NCBI RefSeq assembly: GCF_018687595.1
Contig: NZ_CP061298.1
Coordinates: forward strand, 248,001-312,000
DNA: 64,000 bases
Direction of reading: 5' to 3'
DNA from: Polynucleobacter paludilacus
Lineage (GTDB): Bacteria > Pseudomonadota > Gammaproteobacteria > Burkholderiales > Burkholderiaceae
Shown: piece after piece, positions 10,075 to 19,068 of the stretch
How positions within the stretch are numbered: the first letter of the stretch is position 1
Layout: each line of letters opens with the position of its first letter
Made by a program: the position numbers and the translations under genes
Notes under the pieces: generated by a model
What the model was told of the DNA's origin: nothing
What the model saw: the letters and a program-made list of their open reading frames with translations, nothing else
Databases searched by the model: none

Positions 10075-11220
10075 TTACGCTTGTTGATCAGGGCTAAAAG
10101 GAAGGTAGCCCGTAACCTCTAGTTTATAGCCAGACATGCTGGGGACTGGGTTTGGCTTGGCGAGTAAACGCATTTTTCCTACACCGAGATCTTTCAGAAT
10201 TTGGGCGCCGATGCCATAGCTTCGGAAATCGGTCTTACGAGTGAGCGCTGGATTGGCTGGGGTATTTGCAGTTTGATTGAGCTTGGTAAATTGTGAGAGC
10301 CAGTCTGCATCTCCAGGTGCAGCGATGCCAGCAGCATTGAGTAAAACAGCTACGCCAGCAGGAGCTTGAGCCAAGGCCTCGAGGGCCTTGCCGAGTGGCC
10401 AGGAGTGATTACTATGATTTCCATCCAAGAAATCCAATACCGTCACTGGCTCATGAACCCGCACTAGGGTCTCGACCGATTCAGAGGGCTTGCCCTTCAC
10501 TAAAGCAATATGCATTGAAGCGCTTGGCGTATCTTGATAAATGATTCCAGTAAATGTGCCCCATGGTGTCACAAACTCACGCTCACCTTGGCGCTTAACA
10601 ATGCTCTCATGTTGACTGCGGTATTGAATCAAATCGGCAATGCTGCCAATTTTGAGTTGATGTTCTTTGGCAAACTCGAGCAGATCTGGTAAGCGTGCCA
10701 TGCTGCCATCATCTTTCATGATCTCGCAAATGACTGCACTTGGCGAGCAGCCTGCCATAGCAGCAAGATCGCAACCTGCCTCGGTATGGCCTGAACGAAT
10801 TAATACTCCGCCAGGCTGAGCCATTAATGGAAAAATATGCCCAGGCTGAACCAGATCATTCGGCTTGGCATTTTTAGCCACTGCGGTTTTGATGGTGTGG
10901 GCACGATCAGCTGCAGAAATCCCGGTGGTGACACCAGAGGCGGCCTCAATCGAGACAGTAAAGTTCGTTCCCATAGAGGTGCCGTTATCGCGCACCATCA
11001 AAGGCAGATTCAGTTGTTGGCAATGTTCGCGCGTCAAGGTTAAGCAAATCAGGCCCCGCCCATACTTAGCCATGAAATTAACAGCTTCAGCGCTCACATG
11101 GTCAGCGGCGAGCACGAGATCGCCTTCATTCTCTCGGTCTTCTTCATCGACCAAGATCACCATCTTGCCAACCCGTAGGTCGGCAACGATTTCGTTTGTA
11201 GGGGCAAGCTTTATAGACAT
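10075..11220 (-). CDS. ribBA: 3,4-dihydroxy-2-butanone 4-phosphate synthase with degenerate GTP cyclohydrolase II-like domain (RibB/RibBX type)
   Basis: The N-terminal 200 residues form a complete RibB domain, with [12 protein letters not shown] (metal-binding acidic loop), SRTGHTEAG-like [13 protein letters not shown], and [10 protein letters not shown] at its end. The remaining 180 residues align in position with GTP cyclohydrolase II, but the zinc-binding cysteine cluster (SECLTGD...LRCDCG in RibA) is not present. Only the family's C-terminal [15 protein letters not shown] is kept. So the protein probably makes dihydroxybutanone phosphate but not the GTP-derived precursor. Hybrids of this kind have been described in proteobacteria as RibBX. 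No FMN riboswitch is evident upstream. Confidence 0.9.
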   Translation of the reverse strand: MSIKLAPTNEIVADLRVGKMVILVDEEDRENEGDLVLAADHVSAEAVNFMAKYGRGLICLTLTREHCQQLNLPLMVRDNGTSMGTNFTVSIEAASGVTTGISAADRAHTIKTAVAKNAKPNDLVQPGHIFPLMAQPGGVLIRSGHTEAGCDLAAMAGCSPSAVICEIMKDDGSMARLPDLLEFAKEHQLKIGSIADLIQYRSQHESIVKRQGEREFVTPWGTFTGIIYQDTPSASMHIALVKGKPSESVETLVRVHEPVTVLDFLDGNHSNHSWPLGKALEALAQAPAGVAVLLNAAGIAAPGDADWLSQFTKLNQTANTPANPALTRKTDFRSYGIGAQILKDLGVGKMRLLAKPNPVPSMSGYKLEVTGYLPFSPDQQA

Positions 11221-11342
11221 AGCCTGCTATTTTAAGCTCAGGGACCCTGGATTGCTTTGTCCCGCAGAAATATCCAAGCTTTCTGACAAGTAGGGCCTCC
11301 AATTAGGGTGGCGAGGTGATGCTGTCCTTGACAGAATGGGCC

Positions 11343-11549
11343 ATGATTTCCAAACCGAATGTTTCCAAGGCCAATGGCTTCATTTTATTAGAGGTATTAA
11401 TCGCCATGAGTCTCATTGCCGGTGCTTGGATGGGTCTAGCCAATCAATATCAGGTGATGGCGATGCGCTTTGTTCAGTCGCAAGAAAGGCGTATACAAAT
11501 TCAAGAGCAAATGAATCAGTTTGAGATCGCCCAAGTAAAACCCAAATGA
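11343..11549 (+). CDS. PilV-like type IV minor prepilin (short)
   Basis: A 68-residue protein starting with a short basic leader and the prepilin peptidase site KANG/FILLEVLIAM, with glutamate at +5, followed by one hydrophobic helix and then a charged tail. This is the class III signal of type IV minor pilins, and the position matches PilV. The frame extends to 11316, but the ATG at 11343 gives a normal 12-residue leader. The globular domain is nearly absent, which is common for short PilV-like proteins in this group. It overlaps the next gene by four bases. Confidence 0.75.
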   Translation: MISKPNVSKANGFILLEVLIAMSLIAGAWMGLANQYQVMAMRFVQSQERRIQIQEQMNQFEIAQVKPK

Positions 11550-12205
11550 ATTTGCTGGAATGCCTTATCGGCTTAGCAATCTCACTGATCTTAATTACTC
11601 CAGTCATTCAAAGTAGTAGTGTGATGGTGGCAAAACAGGTGCAATATCAAAAGACCAAAAACTTCAGTAGTGAAGCCGACCGTGCGTTTGAGTTAATCGG
11701 TAGAGCCATTCGGATGGCCGGTTATCAAAACCTGGAATTAGCGCAGCATAAAGCGAAGCGAAAAATAGATTCTGAATGGATTGAAATTCAGAAAGGGCGG
11801 GGCTATAACCGCTCTGATGCCATCATCGTTCGTCATGGGATCGCCCATGCACCATCTTCAGGAATTGACTTTGATTGCCTAGGTAATGCTTTGAGTCAGG
11901 ACCGTACAAAAAATAATTTGGCATTACAAGGTTTCCTGTTAGAGCGACAGGCGAATATTCCAAAGGGCATCAAAGTCAATGGTGGCTCACTGATCTGCCA
12001 ATCCTTAGATCGTCACGCACGTGTTCAAAATACCACCCTGATGAATGGTGTGAACTATTTCAACATTGAGGAGCAGGGATTGGATAAAGCTTCTAAACCA
12101 AGCCCCAGCGGGCCGCGCTTATTTAAAGTCCAGTTAGAGATGACCGATGGCCAGACGCTGCATCTTGTATTCGAGCGCTATTTTTCTACTCGTAACCACC
12201 CATGA
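11546..12205 (+). CDS. PilW-like minor pilin lacking a leader peptide
   Basis: 219 residues beginning MNLLECLIGLAISLILITP, a pilin-type hydrophobic helix. The initiator methionine sits at the position of the mature first residue and glutamate is at +5, exactly as in processed pilins, but no basic leader or glycine precedes it. An in-frame TGA eight codons upstream leaves no room for one. The rest includes AFELIGRAIRMAGYQN, typical of PilW. The ATG overlaps the preceding gene by four bases. The missing leader could reflect an unusual start or real loss of processing. Confidence 0.72.
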   Translation: MNLLECLIGLAISLILITPVIQSSSVMVAKQVQYQKTKNFSSEADRAFELIGRAIRMAGYQNLELAQHKAKRKIDSEWIEIQKGRGYNRSDAIIVRHGIAHAPSSGIDFDCLGNALSQDRTKNNLALQGFLLERQANIPKGIKVNGGSLICQSLDRHARVQNTTLMNGVNYFNIEEQGLDKASKPSPSGPRLFKVQLEMTDGQTLHLVFERYFSTRNHP

Positions 12206-12531
12206 TCATTGCCTGGATCCTATCGATCATCTTTTCTTTCTCGGGACTCATTTTCTATTTAGAGCGAATGAATGCCCTTGAGCTCATTCATCTAAATACT
12301 CAAGCCCAGACTCAAGAGCACTTTATTCAAGCAGAGAAAATTGTTCTCGCTTGCCAATTTGATCTTTTATTAGGTACTCATTTAGATCATCCTGATTGTG
12401 ACTTTTATTTCCTTGAAAATAATTATTGGCTGATTTCCAATCTGAATAAACCCCAGATCGAAGTTTTGGTCTTTTTTGATTCAGAACTTGGCATGGTCAA
12501 GCGACTGAACTGGCGACAGGTTTTTGATTAA
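12202..12531 (+). CDS. Small membrane-anchored protein in minor-pilin cluster (PilX position)
   Basis: 109 residues: an N-terminal hydrophobic helix (IIAWILSIIFSFSGLIFYL) followed by a polar region with two cysteines. The place between PilW-like and FimT-like genes is where PilX usually lies, but neither a prepilin cleavage site nor glutamate +5 can be seen. It overlaps the preceding gene by four bases and the next by eight, so it is translated as part of the same block. Function is inferred only from context. Confidence 0.6.
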   Translation: MIIAWILSIIFSFSGLIFYLERMNALELIHLNTQAQTQEHFIQAEKIVLACQFDLLLGTHLDHPDCDFYFLENNYWLISNLNKPQIEVLVFFDSELGMVKRLNWRQVFD

Positions 12532-13066
12532 GCCGATACGCTCTCTCAGGAATGCAGAGAGGGGAAGTACCCTGTTAGAGCTGATGGTGGTCACCCTCAT
12601 CATTGCCATCATGTCGAGCATCAGTATTCCTTTGATTCAGGAATCGCTAGCCACGCGCCAACTCGAGTGGGTCGCACGCAGCTTTATTGAGCAGGCGCAC
12701 TTTGCGCGGCAACAGGCTTTGTTCTTAGGAGAGTCGGTTCAGATCGTACCCAGAATAGAGAATGACTGGAATAGTGGTTGGGTCATCCAATCCGGTGTTT
12801 CAAAAAAGGCTTGGTTTATGCAGGACTCAATTGAGCCCATTTACTTCAAGCAGGGTGGCAAGCAATTTAGTGATCCCAATGCTTCTCAAAAAGGGATACT
12901 TTTTAATTCTGCTGGCGCAGCAAAGACCGCGCATGGGGGCTTTGTGGCTAATCGCCTGATCTTGGGGCATAGACGCCTTACAGACCTTGAGCGACACCTG
13001 ATTTTGGGGAGTGGCGGACGCTGGCGGATTTGTGACCCGCGGACTGATTCGAAGGCTTGTCGCTAA
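12524..13066 (+). CDS. GspH/FimT-family type IV pseudopilin
   Basis: 180 residues with a leader ending AERG and mature start STLLELMVVTLIIAIMSS, keeping glutamate +5 of the prepilin signal, although residue +1 is serine instead of the usual phenylalanine. Downstream, RQLEWVARSFIEQAHFARQQ is the GspH/FimT signature, and the C-terminal GSGGRWRICDP is typical of the family's beta-domain end. The start is a TTG at 12524 inside the preceding gene. It probably helps initiate type IV pilus assembly together with the three genes before it. Confidence 0.8.
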   Translation: MIKPIRSLRNAERGSTLLELMVVTLIIAIMSSISIPLIQESLATRQLEWVARSFIEQAHFARQQALFLGESVQIVPRIENDWNSGWVIQSGVSKKAWFMQDSIEPIYFKQGGKQFSDPNASQKGILFNSAGAAKTAHGGFVANRLILGHRRLTDLERHLILGSGGRWRICDPRTDSKACR

Positions 13067-13084
13067 ATCGGTTTTAATAGAGCC

Positions 13085-14209
13085 ATGAACCCAGGGAATC
13101 TCCAAACAGACCAGCATTGGATGAGCGAGGCTTTGGCTGAGGCTCACAAGGCCCTCTACCTGGCCAATCCCAACCCCCGAGTGGGTTGCCTCATCGTCAA
13201 AAACGGACAAGAGATTGGACGCGGGCACACGCAAGCAGCAGGAGGCCCTCACGCTGAAGTCCAGGCATTAGCCGATGCACGGAGCAAGGGCTTCGATCCG
13301 ACAGATTCCGTCATCTACGTCACCTTAGAGCCCTGCAATCACACCGGAAGAACCCCGCCTTGTGTAGACGCCCTGATTGCTGCCAAGCCTCGCAAAGTCC
13401 TTGTAGCGATGATTGACCCGAACCCTTTAGTAGCGGGCAAGGGACTAGAGCGTTTGCAAGCGGCAGGCATCGTAGTAGAAATTGGTTTACTTGGAGCAGA
13501 AGTTGCTGCACTGAATCGAGGATTTATTTCTCGGATGACGCGTGGTTTGCCTTGGGTGCGCTTAAAGATTGCCGCAACGCTTGATGGCAAAACTGCTTTA
13601 CCCATTGGAACGAGTCAATGGATTACGGGGCCTCTAGCCCGTGCTGATGGACATCATTGGCGTGCGCAAGCTTGTGCTGTGCTCACGGGCGGTGGTACTG
13701 TCAAAGAAGACAATCCTAGTTTAAATGTGCGTGATGTGAGTACCCAAAGACAGCCCTGGAAAGTGATTGTGGACTCCAAGCTCGAAACTCCGCTTGATGC
13801 CAAGCTATTTGATGGAATGGATCAGTCGGGAGTGATGATTGTTTGTGCTCACTTGCAATCACCCGAGCAGCTGGCGAATGCAAAAGTGTTTCGTGAGCGC
13901 GGAGTAGAAGTGATCGAGATCCCCAATGCACATGGCAAAGTCGATCTCGCTAAGCTATTTGCTTATCTTGCCCAAGAGCGCCATATGAATGAAATCCATG
14001 TGGAAGCGGGCGCCAAATTAAATGGATCCTTGCTACGTGAAGATTGCGTTGATGAACTCTTGCTCTATTACGCCCCATTTTTCATGGGAGAGGGTTTGGG
14101 AATGACTAGCCTATCTGCCCTGAAAGCATTGCAAGATCGACAGACATGGGATCTGATAGACCAAGCTACTTTTGATCCTGATATCCGTTTGCGTTACCAA
14201 AAAACCTGA
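13085..14209 (+). CDS. ribD: Bifunctional pyrimidine deaminase/reductase RibD
   Basis: Carries out the deamination and side-chain reduction that turn the GTP-derived pyrimidine into 5-amino-6-ribitylamino-uracil phosphate. The N-terminal deaminase has the zinc ligands in GGPHAEVQAL and EPCNHTGRTPPC. The C-terminal reductase starts at LPWVRLKIAATLDGK and has ILTGGGTVKEDNP-like ACAVLTGGGTVKEDNP. At 374 residues it is full length. ribE follows after 30 bases on the same strand, so both are likely co-transcribed. Confidence 0.97.
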   Translation: MNPGNLQTDQHWMSEALAEAHKALYLANPNPRVGCLIVKNGQEIGRGHTQAAGGPHAEVQALADARSKGFDPTDSVIYVTLEPCNHTGRTPPCVDALIAAKPRKVLVAMIDPNPLVAGKGLERLQAAGIVVEIGLLGAEVAALNRGFISRMTRGLPWVRLKIAATLDGKTALPIGTSQWITGPLARADGHHWRAQACAVLTGGGTVKEDNPSLNVRDVSTQRQPWKVIVDSKLETPLDAKLFDGMDQSGVMIVCAHLQSPEQLANAKVFRERGVEVIEIPNAHGKVDLAKLFAYLAQERHMNEIHVEAGAKLNGSLLREDCVDELLLYYAPFFMGEGLGMTSLSALKALQDRQTWDLIDQATFDPDIRLRYQKT

Positions 14210-14239
14210 AGCCAATTACTCGAAAGAGAAAAAACAAAT

Positions 14240-14866
14240 ATGTTTACCGGAATCATCACTGCAGTGGGTCAGATTAAAGACATCACACCGAAAGGCGATG
14301 GCTTGCATTTAAAAGTGGAACTCCCTGCTACAGAGGCTCACTATTTAGATGATGTTGTACTGGGCGACAGTATTGCATTGCAAGGTGCTTGCATGACGGT
14401 TACAGAGAAAACGAAACATTCTTTTAGCTTTGATGTCTCTCGAGAGTCACTCAACAAAACGGTGGGCTTAGATCAAATGGGCTCAGTCAATCTTGAAAAG
14501 GCACTGCGCTTTAATGATCGTTTGGGTGGTCATCTTGTGAGTGGGCACGTTGACGGCGTTGGGAAGGTGACCCATTTTGCTGCGCTTGCAAGTGATGCTG
14601 ATGGTTCTTGGTTATTAAAGATTGCTGCGCCCCTTGAGCTAGCCCCATGCTTGGCCTACAAAGGATCGATTGTGGTCAATGGTGTGTCTTTGACAGTGAA
14701 TCTCGTAGAGGATCAGTCGGATGTCTGCATTGCCTCGATCAATATTATTCCCCATACCTTGCAGCACACCACCCTCGGAGGCCTTCAAGTGGGCAGAGAA
14801 GTAAATCTAGAGGTGGATTTGATTGCGCGCTATCTTGCACGCATGTTAGAGGTAAAAGCGCTCTAG
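14240..14866 (+). CDS. ribE: Riboflavin synthase alpha chain RibE
   Basis: Dismutates two 6,7-dimethyl-8-ribityllumazine molecules to riboflavin and the pyrimidine precursor. The 208 residues start with the family's MFTGIITAVG and form two lumazine-binding repeats. The first has DSIALQGACMTV and the second GSIVVNGVSLTVN; GGHLVSGHVDGVG links them. The sequence AGAAAA precedes the ATG. It is convergent with queC, whose stop begins two bases beyond this gene. Confidence 0.97.
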   Translation: MFTGIITAVGQIKDITPKGDGLHLKVELPATEAHYLDDVVLGDSIALQGACMTVTEKTKHSFSFDVSRESLNKTVGLDQMGSVNLEKALRFNDRLGGHLVSGHVDGVGKVTHFAALASDADGSWLLKIAAPLELAPCLAYKGSIVVNGVSLTVNLVEDQSDVCIASINIIPHTLQHTTLGGLQVGREVNLEVDLIARYLARMLEVKAL

Positions 14867-14867
14867 G

Positions 14868-15608
14868 TTACTTCTGTTGATAGCGCGTGGGATCAGCTAG
14901 CTGCGCTTGTACAAAGCCTGCTTGTCTTAAACGGCAAGATTCACAGACACCGCAGGCATGACCTGCATCATCAGCTTGATAACAAGAGACGGTTTGCGAG
15001 TAATCAACTCCTAGCGTAGATCCTAAGCGAATAATTTCTGCTTTACTCATTTGAATAATCGGCGCGTGAACCCGAAAGCGATTGGCATGGTTCAGTGCCT
15101 CAACCCCTGCTTTAGTGGCAAGGTTAGCCATGCTTTCAAAAGCAGCAACATACTCCGGACGACAATCTGGATAGCCGGAGTAGTCGACTGCATTGGCGCC
15201 ATAAAAAATATCTAAGCCACCTAAAGCCTCTGCCCAGCTCAGCGCAAGGGAGAGCAAGATCGTGTTGCGAGCAGGCACATAGGTAACGGGGATTTCATTG
15301 GCCTTACTGGGAATGGTTGGTAGGGCAATAGAAGCATCAGTTAAAGCAGATCCACCAAAGCGGGTGAGATCAAGCTGTACTACTTCATGTGCAATGACAC
15401 CCATCTGCTGAGCAATATTCCTGGCTGCGGCTACTTCAGAAGAATGACGTTGTCCATAACTTACCGATAAAACATAAGGCGCATAGCCAAGGTCTTTGGC
15501 AAGGGCAAGGATCGTTGTAGAGTCGAGTCCACCTGAAAATAGAATGACTGCTGGTGCATTTGGGGTGCGCGGTGCGAAGGGTTGAAATGCAGCAGAAAGA
15601 CTAGACAT
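14868..15608 (-). CDS. queC: 7-cyano-7-deazaguanine synthase QueC
   Basis: ATP-dependent enzyme converting 7-carboxy-7-deazaguanine to preQ0 for queuosine in tRNA. The PP-loop motif [13 protein letters not shown] is near residue 24, and the C-terminal zinc site consists of SCYQAD...[10 protein letters not shown]. At 246 residues it is normal length. It lies 16 bases downstream of cpoB, as in many proteobacteria where queC closes the tol-pal operon. No preQ1 riboswitch is present. Confidence 0.96.
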   Translation of the reverse strand: MSSLSAAFQPFAPRTPNAPAVILFSGGLDSTTILALAKDLGYAPYVLSVSYGQRHSSEVAAARNIAQQMGVIAHEVVQLDLTRFGGSALTDASIALPTIPSKANEIPVTYVPARNTILLSLALSWAEALGGLDIFYGANAVDYSGYPDCRPEYVAAFESMANLATKAGVEALNHANRFRVHAPIIQMSKAEIIRLGSTLGVDYSQTVSCYQADDAGHACGVCESCRLRQAGFVQAQLADPTRYQQK

Positions 15609-15624
15609 AAATGCTGTTCAGAAA

Positions 15625-16356
15625 TTATTTGGTGGCGCTTAATAGCTGTTGCGCATCTTTCGCTGCATCCGTATCGGGATACGTAGCAACGATATCGTTG
15701 AAGGTTTTCTTGGCAGCTGCTTTATTGCCACTCTCAAGCTGACAGTTGCCTAAGGTCAGCATCGCTACTGGGATACGAGGGTGCTTGGGATATTTTTTAA
15801 TCAAGGTTTGGAGTTGAGCAATTGCACCAGCGTAATCCTTGTTAGCGTATTTGCTATTTGCACCCCAATAGAGTGCTAGTGGCAAATAGGGGCTGCTAGG
15901 ATATTTGCGAATAAAGGCTGAAAAACCATCATCTGCCTTTTTGAGGTTGCCCGCCTGAAAGGCTTTGAGAGACTCGTCGTAAGCTTTTTTCTCACCTGGT
16001 TGAACGGTACCTGTAACGCCCTCAATGGTGGTTGAGCGGGGCTCAAAATTACCAAGGCGATTATCTAAATCTTGGTAATAGGTCTTCTGACTATTGCCGA
16101 TATCTTCAGCCTGCTTCTCAAGCTCTTCCACTTTGCCGCGCAGCTCAGCGTTATCGGCTTTGAGTTTTTCAATTTGCTCTTGTAAATCGAGTTGTGTAGT
16201 TGCGAGTGATTTACGTAAATCCAAAATCGCCTTACGCGCTTCATCATCGGAGAAGAGTGCCCAAGCACTAGAAGAGGCAGTCAAACAAATGACGGCACTA
16301 CTTAAACAAAACGCTCGTAAGAGCGTTTGTTTGAAGGGCTTATGCAAGTTCATCAT
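15625..16356 (-). CDS. cpoB: Cell division coordinator CpoB (YbgF)
   Basis: Periplasmic protein that links Tol-Pal to peptidoglycan synthesis during constriction. A signal peptide (about residues 10-33, ending SAWA) is followed by a coiled-coil segment at residues 40-90 (LQEQIEKLKADNAELRGKVE) that mediates trimerisation and TolA contact, then TPR repeats from about residue 125, including YKNKDYAGAIAQLQ-like YANKDYAGAIAQLQ. Length 243 is normal. The ATG overlaps the pal stop by one base. Confidence 0.94.
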   Translation of the reverse strand: MMNLHKPFKQTLLRAFCLSSAVICLTASSSAWALFSDDEARKAILDLRKSLATTQLDLQEQIEKLKADNAELRGKVEELEKQAEDIGNSQKTYYQDLDNRLGNFEPRSTTIEGVTGTVQPGEKKAYDESLKAFQAGNLKKADDGFSAFIRKYPSSPYLPLALYWGANSKYANKDYAGAIAQLQTLIKKYPKHPRIPVAMLTLGNCQLESGNKAAAKKTFNDIVATYPDTDAAKDAQQLLSATK

Positions 16357-16862
16357 TAGTTGCTGATGTAAACAATGTCAGCGCGGCGGTTTTCAGCCCA
16401 AGCTGCTTCAGTATCGCCTTCAGCTTTGGGTTTCTCTTTACCAAAACTTACCGCTTCCATCTGGGCATCAGGAACACCCATGAGCGCTAAGGCTTTACGA
16501 ACGGCATCAGAACGACGTTGACCTAGAGCCAAGTTGTACTCTGCAGTACCGCGATCATCGGTATTGCCTTGAATAATAATTTTCTGTTGTGGGTGGGCTT
16601 TGAGATAGCCAGCGTGAGCAGAGAGCATATTTTGGTATTTAGTCTGGACGGTATATTCGTCAAAGCCAAAGTAAACACTTTTCTCAAATAATGGACTCTT
16701 AGGATCATTCCAAGGCTGTGAACTAAAGTTTCCATTGCCGGAGGAGCTGCCGTCAACATCATCGAGCTTAACGCTGGAGCAACCCACTAAAAAAGTGGCT
16801 GATAGCACAGCTAAACCCAAAAGCAGTGAAGTTGTAAAACGGCGTGTGATTGAGATTGTCAT
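16356..16862 (-). CDS. pal: Peptidoglycan-associated lipoprotein Pal
   Basis: Outer membrane lipoprotein that binds peptidoglycan and TolB. It has a signal peptide ending in the lipobox FLVGC, with the cysteine at about residue 28, a low-complexity serine/glycine linker, and an OmpA-like domain with VYFGFDEYTV and GNTDDRGTAEYNLALGQRR, which holds the meso-diaminopimelate-binding residues. 168 residues, as expected. It lies about 95 bases downstream of tolB, and the gap has no convincing terminator. Confidence 0.97.
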   Translation of the reverse strand: MTISITRRFTTSLLLGLAVLSATFLVGCSSVKLDDVDGSSSGNGNFSSQPWNDPKSPLFEKSVYFGFDEYTVQTKYQNMLSAHAGYLKAHPQQKIIIQGNTDDRGTAEYNLALGQRRSDAVRKALALMGVPDAQMEAVSFGKEKPKAEGDTEAAWAENRRADIVYISN

Positions 16863-16956
16863 GGGGATTTCCTTTTCCTACAAATGAGCGAATACCCCAT
16901 ATTATGCGCCTAAAAAGGGGAATTGCAGACCCCAATACCCCCCGAAAGTTCTGGGG

Positions 16957-18252
16957 CTAGTCCATAAATGGACCCCAGGACGGCTGACGGACATCCGATC
17001 CTGGAATAGTGAGAACTTGCTTAGAGTTGCCGTCCACTGACACTGCAGCCAAGACCCGTTTGCCATTCACCTTGGTGGAGTAAATGATGTAGCGGCCATT
17101 GGCTGCGAAGGAGGGAGACTCATCGCTTGTGCCGTCAGTCAGCGCTTGACTATCTCCCGTTGCCAAATTGACGATATAGAGTCGATATGCCCCACCAATG
17201 TTGGCGATATAGGCTAAATATTTTCCGTCTGGAGAAATGCGAGGCGAGGTCACAAAGCCCTGTTTATAGCTAATGCGTTTAGCGCCTTCAACTTGTTCGC
17301 CTTCAGCACTCATCCGATAGATCTGAGGACTGCCGCCTCGATCACTCGTGAAATAAATATAACGCCCGTCCGGCGAATACTGCGGCTCGGTATCAATTGT
17401 GTAACCGCGACTCAGACGATGCAAACCTGCCCCATCACTATTGATGCCATAGATTTGGGTATTACCGTCTTTGGAGAGTGAGATGGCTAACTGCTTCCCA
17501 TCAGGTGTCCATGCAGGGGCGCTGTTATTCCCTTTTTGATTGGAGAGCATGATCCGTTTACCAGTCGCAAGTTCATGAACATAAATCACCGGTTTGCGAT
17601 CTTCAAAAGACACGTAGGCCACTTTCTTGCCATCAGGTGACCAGGATGGAGAAATAATAGGGTCAGCACTATTAAGTGCATTGCGAATATTTTGACCATC
17701 CGCATCCGAGATCACCAAGCGATAGCGCTTGCCGTCTTTGATGACATAGGACAGTCGAGTTGAGAAGACGCCACGTTCACCCAGTAGCTTGTAAACAATG
17801 TCATCGGCAATTTTGTGAGCGGCAGCACGCAGATTATCTGCGCTGGAGTTGATATCTAAGCCGCCCAAAGCTTGGCTCTTACGAATATCAAATAATTTGT
17901 AATGAATCTCAAACTGAGTTGGGCCAGTTTGCACAACCGAGCCCAGGACTAATGCATCAGCGCCACGCGCTGCCCAAGATTTGTAGTTCGGTGTCCCGGA
18001 GGGATTCTCGGTGGCATTACCGTTCTCGGTATTTTTAAAGTAACCACTGCGGAGTAAATCCTGGCGAACGATTTCAGTAACGCTAGTGGGTAATTTATTT
18101 TCATCCTGAAAGCGCATTACTGCGATGGGATACAAGGATTGACCAACACCGGTGATCTCGATATTCATTTGAGCGAATGCGCTGGCAGAGACACCGAGAC
18201 TGACGATGGCAATGCTCAATAAGGAGATCCATTTTTTGACAAACTGCAGCAT
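16957..18252 (-). CDS. tolB: Tol-Pal system protein TolB
   Basis: Periplasmic beta-propeller that interacts with Pal and TolA. The 431 residues have a signal peptide ending ASAFA, the N-terminal domain with YPIAVMRFQDENKLP, and repeated WD40-like blades such as PSWSPDGKKVAYVSFE, PAWTPDGKQLAISLS and PQYSPDGRYIYFTSDRGG. It starts four bases after tolA ends on the same strand, consistent with the tolQRAB operon. Confidence 0.97.
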   Translation of the reverse strand: MLQFVKKWISLLSIAIVSLGVSASAFAQMNIEITGVGQSLYPIAVMRFQDENKLPTSVTEIVRQDLLRSGYFKNTENGNATENPSGTPNYKSWAARGADALVLGSVVQTGPTQFEIHYKLFDIRKSQALGGLDINSSADNLRAAAHKIADDIVYKLLGERGVFSTRLSYVIKDGKRYRLVISDADGQNIRNALNSADPIISPSWSPDGKKVAYVSFEDRKPVIYVHELATGKRIMLSNQKGNNSAPAWTPDGKQLAISLSKDGNTQIYGINSDGAGLHRLSRGYTIDTEPQYSPDGRYIYFTSDRGGSPQIYRMSAEGEQVEGAKRISYKQGFVTSPRISPDGKYLAYIANIGGAYRLYIVNLATGDSQALTDGTSDESPSFAANGRYIIYSTKVNGKRVLAAVSVDGNSKQVLTIPGSDVRQPSWGPFMD

Positions 18253-18255
18253 GTG

Positions 18256-19053
18256 TTAATCCTTGGGTTTAAATGTCAACTTCACTTGGCGTTGCGGAAT
18301 TTTGCCACTGTCATCTTTCGGCAGGCTTTGGGCGCGCGAGAGTGCCAAGAGCACAGCACGATCCCAAGCATCGTTACCACTAGAGGTGATGATACTGATG
18401 CTCAGAATAGCGCCATCGGGTGCCAAATCAACCTTGATCACGGCCGCCGGATTGCCACTAACAGACTCCGCATTAAACACAATCAACGGTTTTACTTTCT
18501 TAATGACTTTGTCTGTCCAGCCTGGAGGAGCGTTGCCACCACCGCCAACACCGCTGCCAGAGCTACCACCGCTACCACCCTCCGCACCCGCAGCTGCACG
18601 TAAGCGGGCGAGTTGATCGGCGCGCACTTTTTCAGCTGCTGCATTGGCTTTGACCTCCGCTGGAGAAAGGGTAGTCGCTTTAGGAGGCTCAGTTTTTTTC
18701 ACTACCGGTTTTTCTGGAGGAGGGGTGGGTTTCGGTTTGACCACTTCCTTCACAGCTTCTTTTTTAGGGGGCTCTTTTTCAAGCTTCTTTTTCTTGATCG
18801 CAATATCTGCCGCTTCTTCTTTGGCTTCGGTTTTGATCTCCGGCGTAGGCGGTGTAACGACTTGGGGCACAGAGTCCCACAGTTCGACCTCGACACCCGC
18901 AGGAGTCGAGCTACGCCACTGAATGCCAATCATCAGAAAGGCGAGCAAGCCCAAGTGTGCAATCAGCGAAAACGTGAGTGCCCGCTTAGTGCTTTCAGTT
19001 TTACCAAAGCGATAGCGAGAAAACGATTGGCTTGAAAGTGGCGCGCTATTCAT
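18256..19053 (-). CDS. tolA: Cell envelope integrity protein TolA
   Basis: Inner-membrane protein spanning the periplasm and transmitting TolQR energy to Pal. One transmembrane segment (FSLIAHLGLLAFLMIGIQW, about residues 29-47) is followed by a long proline/lysine/glutamate-rich region, a glycine/serine linker (GGSGGSSGSGVGGGG) and a C-terminal TonB-like domain with APDGAILSISIITSSGN and WDRAVLLALSRA. The repeat-rich part makes long open frames on the opposite strand, which I consider spurious. 265 residues. Confidence 0.94.
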   Translation of the reverse strand: MNSAPLSSQSFSRYRFGKTESTKRALTFSLIAHLGLLAFLMIGIQWRSSTPAGVEVELWDSVPQVVTPPTPEIKTEAKEEAADIAIKKKKLEKEPPKKEAVKEVVKPKPTPPPEKPVVKKTEPPKATTLSPAEVKANAAAEKVRADQLARLRAAAGAEGGSGGSSGSGVGGGGNAPPGWTDKVIKKVKPLIVFNAESVSGNPAAVIKVDLAPDGAILSISIITSSGNDAWDRAVLLALSRAQSLPKDDSGKIPQRQVKLTFKPKD

Positions 19054-19068
19054 GATGAAGGGCGAAGC

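Noticed and set aside
11221-11315. Possible FMN riboswitch upstream of ribBA
   Set aside because: The conserved RFN element segments are absent; only a short CCAGGGTCCCTG palindrome is seen.
18253-19035. Long plus-strand frames opposite tolA
   Set aside because: They are shadows of the repetitive proline/lysine/glycine codons of TolA, with compositionally odd products and no ribosome sites.
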